Origin: Candidatus Obscuribacterales bacterium
Lineage (GTDB): Bacteria > Cyanobacteriota > Vampirovibrionia > Obscuribacterales > Obscuribacteraceae
Assembly: GCA_019748395.1 (NCBI GenBank)
Contig: JAIEPM010000549.1
Location: forward strand, 1 to 39,946
Direction of reading: 5' to 3'
Length of the DNA: 39,946 bases
Below the pieces are notes generated by a model. It was not told where the DNA came from. It made no database searches and saw nothing but the letters and a program-made list of their open reading frames with translations. The translations under genes were made by a program, and so were the position numbers. Positions 1 to 8,803 of the stretch are shown here, in pieces (position 1 is the first letter of the stretch; every line of letters starts with the position of its first letter).

Positions 1-276
1 TGCGGGCAATGGAGAAACTGCTGAATTTTCGATTGCCGTCAGGAATAGATCTGCTGAAATTTAGTTTGCCACAGACAACCTGCGCAATGCTGATTGACTC
101 GCTGGGCGCTCGATATGCCTGCCGGCGACCAGCAGCCGGGCTCCAGCTCACTCCCTCGGCAAAATGGTGAGAGTCCGAATTATCCTTTGACGAATATCTG
201 GCCCAGAATTCTCAGACCTTTTTCAGAACCCAGCAGTATCCTCCTCACCATAAAGCGATTTGAGGGCTGCGGTTAT

Positions 277-1983
277 ATGAATCTCGAAAGGACAGAAAAG
301 CAACATTCATCCGACAACCTAGGTGCTAGTCAGAAATTTTCAGAAGAATTTCAGAGCAGTTCGAAAATTCTCGATGGACGTGTTTCAAAATCAGTCGAGC
401 TTCCTGATCTGCAAATCACGGGCGGTAACCAAACCAGCAAAGATCACTTAAAAGATAGCTTGAGTAAGAATTTCAAAGCTAGCACTCTCCACAATCTTAT
501 CGATAATATGTCAAAGTTTGAGCAGCGAGCTAAACAGAACCAGCTGTCCCAAAAGCAAATTGATGAGACCTACAAAACCATCGACAGAATTCTCAGCTGC
601 AAAGAAGGCCCATTGACTGAAGATCTTAGAAGGCAAGTTGTAAGAGAAACCATGCAGCACTTGGGAGATCCAACTGTTATCAGCCAGGGTGGACACAACA
701 CATGCAACGTTACTGCCATTCAGGACCGCGCCTATGTGCTCCATCCAGAGAAAGCCTCAAAACTTATTGCGGATATAGCAACAAAAGGGGAATTTCAATC
801 TGCTCTGGGTCCAATAGTAAAACTAAACCGGGAAGATTTTTTTCCTGACAAGGAAGCGAGAAAAAGCCGTCCGGAGGCTGGTCTACGCGATTACGCCACG
901 CAATTATTTAACGTCACGGCAGTCAACCTTTACTATCAAGCAGCGAAACCAGATTGGCGCTATAAACAAATCATAGAGAACGACCCGACAACTCACAAAG
1001 AACATTTGAAAGAAGGTTTGTTTGACAAAAACGGCAGGCAAGTTTCACAATTTGGACACACAATAGATGGACCGGGGCTTGGCGCCAATGCCATTGCTTA
1101 CATCAACGATGCCATAGTTGGGAAACATGAAAAGTACGCAGTATTGAGCTTTCAGCAAGGAAATCTGCACAGGCCGGGCACAAAGGATTTGGGAGTAACT
1201 TCCGCTGAAATTGGCGATGAGGAAAACTTCAGGCATATCTTGAAAGATCTCAAAGATAAACATCAGTTGCCCGCAATTGGAGCTGTCGAAGTGGGCGTTT
1301 ATCCGTTGAACATTGACAGTGGCGCACCGGTTGTGGGATATGAGAACGGTGGTCATGTCGTCAACTTTACCGACATGCAAAATGGTAGTGATGCCAAAAC
1401 CTCACATGTTTCTATGGATAATGAGTGGTCCCTGAAGGAAGATCACCTGGACAAATCGGTCAATTTGCATGACGCATACCTGTGCGTAGCCGGTAAGCAG
1501 GCCGCTCGGTTAGATGCTTTCTGCGAATTAGATGAGGCTGAAAACAAACACAAGCCTGTTCCGCCAGCAGCCTTACTCAGCTTGTTTTCGTATGACGGTC
1601 CCGAAGCATGGAAGCCAGAATTCAAAGACTCAATAAAGAAGGTTGTCGATCTCGCAGCAAGCGAAAGGGCATTGACAGGTGAAGTTCGTCAAAAATGGTT
1701 CGCGGGTTTGCGCACATATCTTGGTGAAGGTTCAAACGATGAAAGGCTTGACGCTTTGCAAAAAATTCAAAAATCGAAAGCCTGCACTGAGCCAGAAGTC
1801 GGTCAGCTCACAGCCGATGCAGCCATGTCCATCAGTATTCAAAAGAAGCATGCTCTGAAACATCATGACGAGGCTAAAAGGCAAGATTGCGCGAAGAGCA
1901 CTACAAAAATCGCTGAGTTTGTTTTATCGTTATCGCCTGAAGCCAAGAAAAATTACTATGTCAAGATCAGAGAAGGATTCTAG
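277..1983 (+). CDS. Putative papain-like cysteine peptidase (lineage-specific, about 569 aa)
   Basis: Long ORF; ATG at 277 (MNLERTEKQHSS) is more plausible than the track start at 94. Contains SQGGHNTCNVTAI (Gln six residues before Cys, as in papain Q19/C25), then GGHVVNF and SMDNEWS, giving a Q/C/H/N order. Confidence 0.6.
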   Translation: MNLERTEKQHSSDNLGASQKFSEEFQSSSKILDGRVSKSVELPDLQITGGNQTSKDHLKDSLSKNFKASTLHNLIDNMSKFEQRAKQNQLSQKQIDETYKTIDRILSCKEGPLTEDLRRQVVRETMQHLGDPTVISQGGHNTCNVTAIQDRAYVLHPEKASKLIADIATKGEFQSALGPIVKLNREDFFPDKEARKSRPEAGLRDYATQLFNVTAVNLYYQAAKPDWRYKQIIENDPTTHKEHLKEGLFDKNGRQVSQFGHTIDGPGLGANAIAYINDAIVGKHEKYAVLSFQQGNLHRPGTKDLGVTSAEIGDEENFRHILKDLKDKHQLPAIGAVEVGVYPLNIDSGAPVVGYENGGHVVNFTDMQNGSDAKTSHVSMDNEWSLKEDHLDKSVNLHDAYLCVAGKQAARLDAFCELDEAENKHKPVPPAALLSLFSYDGPEAWKPEFKDSIKKVVDLAASERALTGEVRQKWFAGLRTYLGEGSNDERLDALQKIQKSKACTEPEVGQLTADAAMSISIQKKHALKHHDEAKRQDCAKSTTKIAEFVLSLSPEAKKNYYVKIREGF

Positions 1984-1984
1984 A

Positions 1985-2605
1985 ATGGACATCGAATATA
2001 AGGAACCGGTCAAGGTGGCTCAGGTTAGACGCGCTGAAACTGTAGATGATGAAGATGATTACCGGGGAAAAATTTCAGATGTAGGACAGATAGATGTCAT
2101 GCCTTTCCACATTGATTTCAACTCAGACTCATTGGACTACCAGAGAGTACACGACAAAGGCATAAAACCAGGCGAATACTTCTCCCTGGGCAAGGCAGAC
2201 GGCGCTGAACTGGAGATGTATGTTCAAGAACACAAGCCATGCTCGCAAGCATCTTTCAATTCGTTTGTCGCCTTGACCAAAAAGCAGTTCGATCCACGAC
2301 GGTCAATGTTTTTTTCAATGGAAGAGGTCAAATCAGTAACCGACATATTGAAAGACAAACTTGATCAAAGCAAATATGAAACCAGAGTCCGCGCCTTCGA
2401 ATTGGGTGGACGGCAAGGGCTCGATGTGAAATACAATACAAGAACAAAACCGCAGCTTTATGGCGCTGCTTTTTACATGGTTGCTGATCCAAAGAACCGA
2501 ATTATTGAGGAAGTCGGCTTTAAAAATGGGCGGCTTGATAAAGTTGAATGGATCAAGAGAGCTAGTTACATGATGGCGAGAGCGCAGTTTAAGAAGCCGC
2601 GGTAG
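1985..2605 (+). CDS. Hypothetical protein, about 206 aa, coupled to the upstream putative peptidase
   Basis: ATG at 1985 lies 1 nt after the upstream TAG stop (tagaATGgac); MDIEYKEPVKVAQ... reads to a stop at 2605. Confidence 0.7.
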   Translation: MDIEYKEPVKVAQVRRAETVDDEDDYRGKISDVGQIDVMPFHIDFNSDSLDYQRVHDKGIKPGEYFSLGKADGAELEMYVQEHKPCSQASFNSFVALTKKQFDPRRSMFFSMEEVKSVTDILKDKLDQSKYETRVRAFELGGRQGLDVKYNTRTKPQLYGAAFYMVADPKNRIIEEVGFKNGRLDKVEWIKRASYMMARAQFKKPR

Positions 2606-2659
2606 AAAACGCAAGAATTATAGCCCTACTTGGTTTTCTTTATTTTTCGGACGTTATCT

Positions 2660-3486
2660 TTATTCGGAAGCAACTTTGCCGGATCTGCTGGAGCTACTTG
2701 CGCATTTTCCAACGCATCCCGTACGGGAGGCGTGCGTTAATCGAGCGTAAATTGCCGTTGATTGCGGAGACCTGTGCCCAAGAGCTTTCCCTATGATGGT
2801 CGGGCTGACATTTTGCATCGCCATGTAACTACCAGCGGTGCGCCGTAAATCGTGAATTCGCAAGTCTTTAATGCCAGCATTCTCAATGATGCGCATAAAT
2901 GCTTTTCGAGGAGCGACTATGTGTCCCTTATCACCCGTCTTCCAGCCTTTGCGATCAATGGGAAACACCCATTGCGGGTGCGCGTCTGAATCTTTTTTTT
3001 CGGCGGCGAAAAAATGTCCATCGCGCTCATTGTTAGAGGGATGGTTTGCGAATCGCTGTTTTTCGTGATCGGAATACGCCATTGCTGGAGTCTGCGACCA
3101 TTCCATTGCGAGCACGTTGGAACAGCGGGCTCCAGTAAACAAACACATCCAGAAGAAATCTCGCAAGGTTTCATTCTCTTCATTATTCAACGCATTCGCA
3201 AAACGCTCAAATTCATCACCAGGCTGAATGAATCTTTCTCTTGCTTGCGTTTTGAAAGTCTTGATACCAGTGCATGGATTTTCGCATTGCATTATCCCCT
3301 TGCTGATCGCCCAGGTGAACACCGTGCGGAAGGTGTTGAAGTGAGTTTTTCCTGAATCAGTATATAAAATCCCTCATAGATTTTTTTCGGTCGGGTGTCG
3401 CCTGGATAGAGAATCTTCCTCCGCTCATAATTGTTGTTGCTTGCCTCATGAGCGCAATCCTCTGACTGACAGCACTCCCATTCCAA
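2660..3486 (-). pseudogene. Degraded tyrosine recombinase/phage-type integrase (several frameshifts)
   Basis: Frame 1 has MCLFTGARCSNVLAMEWSQ, IHDLRRTAGSYMAMQ and LGHRSPQSTAIYARL (R...HxxR...H/Y motifs). The linking segment WRIPITKNSDSQTIPLT is in another frame (ORF 2917..3183). The expected C-terminus PVRDALENAQVAPADPAKLL and part of the N-terminus also lie in other frames. Confidence 0.85.
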
Positions 3487-3601
3487 TCATCCAGTTGTCT
3501 TGCTTTACAATAATCTTGCACATGACGAGTCGCTTGTTTACATTGGCGTGAAATGATCTTCTAAATAACATGAGGACTAGGCGCCTGAACGAAAAGGCGC
3601 G

Positions 3602-4042
3602 ATGGAAAGAAAAATGCCTGGGACATGTTTTTTGATTATGGCAATGCTATCGGCAATTCCAGCAGTATTGATCTACTGGCCCTTTGTGCACAATGTTACA
3701 GGCGGAAGTTATGCGAGGTCTTTTTTTCTTGCTGCACTTTGCCAGTTTGTCTCGTTCTTAAGTAGTTGGGTAACATTCATGTCCATTCCCGTTCTTATAT
3801 ACTGCTGCCCTTTCATTACGAATCCGTGGTCTCTTCCTGAAGATGAACGGACTCTTTGGATAAATGCATTCGTTTGCGCTTATCAATTATTATTGGTGCC
3901 ACTCATAGGAACGGTCCTGGCAATGCGGATAATGAAAGAAACCACTCTCCGCGCCGGACGGATCCTGTGGGCTGGACATGTGCTCATTGGGACTCTTCTC
4001 TTTTACTTCGTGTTGGTGATTCTTCCACAAGGTAGGAGTTAA
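3602..4042 (+). CDS. Small integral membrane protein
   Basis: 146-aa ORF with several hydrophobic segments; no family recognised. Confidence 0.6.
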   Translation: MERKMPGTCFLIMAMLSAIPAVLIYWPFVHNVTGGSYARSFFLAALCQFVSFLSSWVTFMSIPVLIYCCPFITNPWSLPEDERTLWINAFVCAYQLLLVPLIGTVLAMRIMKETTLRAGRILWAGHVLIGTLLFYFVLVILPQGRS

Positions 4043-4153
4043 GAGAAATTTTGTTCATTAAGAACCACCTACTCCCGCCCGGGAAAATGTCGCCTAGGCT
4101 ACCGGTAAATTGAAGATGGCTTTCGCCGTTCAGATACACTCAGATAGCCTTCA

Positions 4154-4951
4154 ATGAGCATGATAAAATTGACTTGTGTTAACTGTCGGAAACTTATGAA
4201 TAGCTTTGAAGACAGCGGCTTTGTTCAAATAAAATCACTAGTTAATGACGACGAAATTGAGCTGCTAAAACAAGCCATAGCCGAGCACCATTCGTTGCCC
4301 ACAGCCCCAGGTGTAAGGCATTTGCTGCGCAGAAGCCCAATAATCCGACGCCTGGCAAAGTCCCCCGCAGTTCTCGGAATTGCTGCGAAATACTTGGGCG
4401 CAAATGCCGTCCCTGTAAAAGCTATTTACTTTGACAAAACTGCCGCAGCCAACTGGTACGTGACCTGGCACCAAGACCTGACAATTGCAGTAAAAGAGAA
4501 AATAGAAGTTGCAGGATATGGACCATGGTCAATGAAAGACGATATCCCTCACGTTCAGCCGCCGACTTCCGTGCTTGAGAACATGCTCGCTATCAGGATC
4601 CACTTGGATGATTGTTCTGCAGAAAATGGAGCAATCAATTTCATTGCGGGCTCCCATAGCTACGGCAAGTTAAATGCCCAGGAAATTTGCGAGTGGAGAG
4701 AGAAACACGCTTCAATTTGCTGCCCTGCCGAGCGCGGAGATGCTATCGTGATGCGCCCGCTAATCCTCCACAGTTCCAGCAAGTCACTAAATCCGGAGCA
4801 TCGACGCGTGCTACACATTGAATATGCATGCGTTGAACTTGCTGGCGGATTGAAATGGAATGAAGCCAGTGGACTCGATAGTGTTGAATTGGTGATGGCC
4901 ACCGAAGAAGAAGAAGAAGAAGAAGAAGAAGAAGAATTCGGAAGTGTTTGA
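4154..4951 (+). CDS. Phytanoyl-CoA dioxygenase (PhyH) family protein with poly-Glu C-terminal tail
   Basis: WHQDLTI (HxD), LAIRIHLDDCSAENGAINFIAGSH, MRPLILHSSSKS (distal His) and RRVLHIEYA are typical of PhyH Fe(II)/2OG dioxygenases. Confidence 0.88.
   Translation: MSMIKLTCVNCRKLMNSFEDSGFVQIKSLVNDDEIELLKQAIAEHHSLPTAPGVRHLLRRSPIIRRLAKSPAVLGIAAKYLGANAVPVKAIYFDKTAAANWYVTWHQDLTIAVKEKIEVAGYGPWSMKDDIPHVQPPTSVLENMLAIRIHLDDCSAENGAINFIAGSHSYGKLNAQEICEWREKHASICCPAERGDAIVMRPLILHSSSKSLNPEHRRVLHIEYACVELAGGLKWNEASGLDSVELVMATEEEEEEEEEEEFGSV
4904..4936 (+). repeat. (GAA)11 trinucleotide microsatellite encoding poly-Glu
   Basis: Uninterrupted GAA x11 in the sequence, in frame at the 3' end of the PhyH gene. 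Confidence 0.98.
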
Positions 4952-5184
4952 GTCAGAAGGTCTTTTATAAACTTAGAAAAGCTCTGATTAGCAACTTTGA
5001 AGTTAAACGCCGAACAATAACGCCAAATACGAAGTTGAATGAGATTCTTTCCGTTCAGGAATTGGAAGACGGCTGGCCGTTTCTGCCGTTATTCACTGAA
5101 CTTAAAACTCCAGATTTCAAACTATCGCAGGAGATTTTAGGCTTTAAGCTTGAGGACAAGATGCTCACTGTACCATTGGTCTAA
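4948..5184 (+). CDS. Small protein, possibly acyl-carrier-related, overlapping the PhyH stop
   Basis: 78-aa ORF from a TTG start overlapping the TGA of the upstream gene. ITPNTKLNEILSVQELEDGWPFL...LKTPDFKLS loosely resembles ACP-neighbourhood proteins. Confidence 0.5.
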   Translation: MSQKVFYKLRKALISNFEVKRRTITPNTKLNEILSVQELEDGWPFLPLFTELKTPDFKLSQEILGFKLEDKMLTVPLV

Positions 5185-5195
5185 AGGGCGAACAT

Positions 5196-6200
5196 CTAGC
5201 TTTGTCTACCGCCGACTTCTTGAAATTCCTGCCGTTGCCCGGCAGCGAAATTCTCTTGTGGCTCCACCGAGCCGCGCCGGAGAAGGGTTCCTCCGAAGGC
5301 GCCGAGCAATTTTTGAACTTGAGCGAAGCGAACCAGGAGTATTGCTACAATACCGATTGCGCCAAGTGCCGCGCAGAGGGTTACCCCAAGCAATGCTGTC
5401 ATCAATATATTCAATTGTTTCAAGTTGGCATTTATTTCCCCAAGCGGCGCAGAGAGTGCCACCATCGGGCTGCGCGTTTGAGTGATGATGCCTTGCAACT
5501 CCCTCAAGCTAGTGCCGATCTCCGCTATATCTGTTTGCGTTTGATTGAGTTCGTTTTCCATTATCTTGAGACCGGCACGAGTACCAGTCACGTCGCTCTG
5601 AATCGAAGCCAGTGGCGTCGCCAGATTCCCCATCGGTCTCTTGAGCTCTTTTAGGGGAACTGCGAGTTCGTTCATTTGAGAGCGCAACAATTTCAGTTCG
5701 CTTTGAACCTTCTGCACTTCGCGCATCTCTGTTCGGATCTTTGAAATTTCCTTGAGGTCGCCACGCAGGTCTGCCATTTGGCTCTTCATTGACGTAAGGT
5801 TTTCGCTGAGCTGCGGCATAGTCGCATTGACGCCTGATGCTTCCTTGACGATGCTGCTCAAGTTCGTGTCGATTACTTGCATCTTGCCTTCGAGGCTATG
5901 TACGGATGGCTGTAGTTTCGCTATCGGCTCTTCAAGCTTAAGCATGCGCTCTTCCAGTTGAACGGCGCGTTGCTGGAGCTTCCAAACAGGACGCATCAAC
6001 CTTCGCACAGGCTGATACCACGGAATTGGAGCATTCCATTTTCGCAACTGCTCCGCACTCGGCTTTGGCTCGGCGAATTCCTGGGCACTCTTCTCTGAGA
6101 CCTGAGTTTTTTCCTCAGCAAAGGAAGGCGGTGCTGCGCATAAAAAGAGCGCTGCGGCCAGCGGGGACAGAATCAGGTATCGGCATTGCAAATTCAACAT
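5196..6200 (-). CDS. Secreted/membrane coiled-coil protein
   Basis: Start at MLNLQCRYLILSPLAAALFLCAAPPSFAEE (signal peptide), long heptad-like region, then a TM segment ALLGVTLCAALGAIGIVAILLV near the C-terminus. Confidence 0.75.
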   Translation of the reverse strand: MLNLQCRYLILSPLAAALFLCAAPPSFAEEKTQVSEKSAQEFAEPKPSAEQLRKWNAPIPWYQPVRRLMRPVWKLQQRAVQLEERMLKLEEPIAKLQPSVHSLEGKMQVIDTNLSSIVKEASGVNATMPQLSENLTSMKSQMADLRGDLKEISKIRTEMREVQKVQSELKLLRSQMNELAVPLKELKRPMGNLATPLASIQSDVTGTRAGLKIMENELNQTQTDIAEIGTSLRELQGIITQTRSPMVALSAPLGEINANLKQLNILMTALLGVTLCAALGAIGIVAILLVRFAQVQKLLGAFGGTLLRRGSVEPQENFAAGQRQEFQEVGGRQS

Positions 6201-6641
6201 GGACCTAATCTTAGACGATCCCGCTCCCTTTCGACCATGATGTCGGGCGAACATTTCTGAGAGAAATTACACAGAGCGAAAACTCAAGGCGAGAATCCCG
6301 GTGCTGCTGACGACCACAGGCTTAAATCTACTTAGCATTGCTCTGTTCTATATGATGGAGGTTGGTATTCACTGCCTCTTTGCCTATCCCAATTAGATGG
6401 CTGGGACGCTGATTCTACTTTTCGCACTGCATCCGTCGGACTATTCTGTAGTCGATAATGGAACGCTTTGGTTCATCACAATTTTTCGGGGAATATAAGC
6501 ACCAACAAGACAGTTGCGCCAACACAGAACAGTAAACTACAAAATTTTGAAACGGAATGCATGTTTGGTGCAACTCACGTCCTCCCCTGGTGCCTCCCGG
6601 GACCTAGTACAAGGCACAGCAAGTTGCTCACCACCATGCTA

Positions 6642-7469
6642 TCAGTGTGTACCTGTGTAAACCAGAGTTTTGCTGGTTTTGCTATCCAGAATGTATTTTC
6701 CATCGGCACCAATTCCGTAAATTGAATAGGACTTACCGTTTGGGGTGACAATATAGATAACCGAGCCTGCCGAAGCCTGAAACTTGCTCTGACCGGACTC
6801 TAATACTTGCGGCCACTCATATGTCTTTGTGACGGGGTTCCTCAATGGCTGCCCGGGGCGTTTGCCGTCGTTGCCGCCATCAATGAAGTAACTTTGAAAT
6901 GCGCGATCCAGCTTGCTTGGGTAATGCGAAAAATCAGTATTGTATGATTCTGCTGCAATCTGTACGCAGCGCATGTTCGCTTTCAATGACGAGTTGACGA
7001 GTTTAGTCCGCGTTTCTGCCGATCTTGCTTGCATGCCGTTAAGGCTTCCGTACTTGGACTCGTATGCTCGGAGGGTGCTGCCGGCAGCGCCGTTGACTGC
7101 CGTAAGCCCAACCGCTATCGGCGCGCCGGCTGCTGTTTGGGCTAGTCCCTGAGCTAGCAATGTGTTTGCTTCTTCTGTTACTTTCCAGCTGTCACCGCCT
7201 TTATCTTGTTTGTCCAGGGCCAGAGCTAAGCCTTGCAGCGATAGCGCCAGGCACAAATTCTTCGGACCTGGATTTGCTCTGTGGCGCGCTGCTAGCTGGC
7301 GGAATTTTGTTTCTGCGTCTTTGTATTTTTGCTGCTTGATTAGCGCTAATCCTTCAGCATTCTCTGTGTTAAATTGTTGCATCAGTTCGTTTTGATCGAG
7401 TGCGGAAGAAGGCATAGCGGTGAACATTGTTAAGACCAATGCACTTGTAAGCCAGATTGGTGCTTTCAT
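6642..7469 (-). CDS. Secreted protein with TPR-like N-terminal half and a pseudopilin-like C-terminal half
   Basis: Signal peptide MKAPIWLTSALVLTMFTAMPSSALDQ. C-terminal NMRCVQIAAESYNTDFSHYPSKLDRA...PGQPLRNPVTKTYEWP resembles GspG-type pseudopilin periplasmic regions. Confidence 0.7.
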   Translation of the reverse strand: MKAPIWLTSALVLTMFTAMPSSALDQNELMQQFNTENAEGLALIKQQKYKDAETKFRQLAARHRANPGPKNLCLALSLQGLALALDKQDKGGDSWKVTEEANTLLAQGLAQTAAGAPIAVGLTAVNGAAGSTLRAYESKYGSLNGMQARSAETRTKLVNSSLKANMRCVQIAAESYNTDFSHYPSKLDRAFQSYFIDGGNDGKRPGQPLRNPVTKTYEWPQVLESGQSKFQASAGSVIYIVTPNGKSYSIYGIGADGKYILDSKTSKTLVYTGTH

Positions 7470-8030
7470 TTTGTTTTTGTCTCCGGCGAAACTTCTTATT
7501 GCCTACTTTAGATTGAGAATGTCCAAAATTTGTGAAAGGTATTTCTTAAGGACCTCTCCGGAAATTCTTATGCGGCTTTGACCGAATTCAGGCTAAAAGG
7601 TCAGATTGCTCTCTTTGGTTACTAGCCAATCTTCGATAAGTTTGAGCGCTTCAGGCATATTTGAGGCAAACGAAAAGCTAGTGCCGGTCTGGAAAAAGAA
7701 GGGCACTCTGCTTACAGGAGATAGGCTATCGCTGAAATTGGAAACTTTGAGGGAAAGTTCTCCAGACGAGTCAGGAATGCTGAACAGCAATTTGAAAGTG
7801 TTCGAATATCAGGAATTCCTTCCTAAATCTCCGCTAGTTCTTGAAACACCCAGGCGCGTTCACTTATTCGCAATCATTCCGGGTGGTATCAAGAAGTTGT
7901 TCAACGTATATGAGACCTCTTTCCCCAGCGGACTCTTCGAGAAAGCTGTTAGCTTTTGCCCATCCAGCAAATGCTTATTTTTCAAGATGCTGCTTCCAGA
8001 AATTTTCTCTCTCAAACTGTCGTTCGTTCT

Positions 8031-8096
8031 TTCGCCTCTTGGGCATTGCGATCCACATCCTTCAGCCGGGACGATTGTCGCTCGGACTTTCGGCGA
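8031..8096. repeat. Short dispersed repeat, copy A
   Basis: ttcgcctcttgggcattgcgatccacatccttcagccgggacgattgtcgctcgga matches copy B with few substitutions. Confidence 0.85.
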
Positions 8097-8134
8097 ATTA
8101 AAGATGGAGTTGACCGGACGGGTAAGTAATAACG

Positions 8135-8803
8135 CTAGTTGAGTTCCGGCGATATTACAAAGACAAATTTCCTGAAAAACGCATCGGATCTTACTTTAAT
8201 CAGAGCAAAGAGAAGCTCGTGATTGTGCGTCGTAAATTTATAATCGAGCAGTCCAGTCTTTGGGTCAAATCTGACTTCAGACACTTTTTTATACCCGGAG
8301 TTATGCATCTCTCCTGGATTTCCAGAATAAAATCTAAATGACTCACAATCGGCAAAAGACCAGGCAGATAGGACTTTTATCTTATCTCCACTCCGCATAG
8401 GCACTGTTGTAAAAGAAGTTCCTTCGCAAGTGTGTATCGTGTCGTCTGCAAAAATCATTGAACATTCAAAGCCATTACTAATCTTCGGCGCAAGGTAAAA
8501 CGAGGTTGGTGCATAGCGTTTACCGCGTATTTCCAGGCTCAAGAGTTTGATTTCACTCTCTTCCAGTGCCTTCATCGAATTGTTCATCGCAGTTAGGCCA
8601 ATCTGATTTTCATCCGAGGCAAGTTTGAAGAACTCCCGCTCTCGTTTCTTTGCCATGTTAAGCAAGTCAGTCCGCTGACTTTCGGCTGTTTTCTTTGCGT
8701 GCTCTGCTGCATTGGCAAAATTGCCGCTAATGCTTGCCAAATTTACAAGCACCAGAGTTATGGAATAGACCTGAATTTTGATTAACTCACAATTCCTTTT
8801 CAT
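8135..8803 (-). CDS. Secreted hypothetical protein
   Basis: 222-aa ORF, N-terminal hydrophobic segment; ATG overlaps the upstream TGA (ATGA). Confidence 0.7.
   Translation of the reverse strand: MKRNCELIKIQVYSITLVLVNLASISGNFANAAEHAKKTAESQRTDLLNMAKKREREFFKLASDENQIGLTAMNNSMKALEESEIKLLSLEIRGKRYAPTSFYLAPKISNGFECSMIFADDTIHTCEGTSFTTVPMRSGDKIKVLSAWSFADCESFRFYSGNPGEMHNSGYKKVSEVRFDPKTGLLDYKFTTHNHELLFALIKVRSDAFFRKFVFVISPELN

Noticed and set aside
5202-5654. 150-aa plus-strand ORF
   Set aside because: Fully antisense to the well-supported coiled-coil membrane protein at 5196..6200.
7606-8142. 178-aa plus-strand ORF
   Set aside because: No recognisable motif; the opposite strand (7593..7790) looks equally or more protein-like, and the 3' part is the dispersed repeat. 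Coding status undecided.
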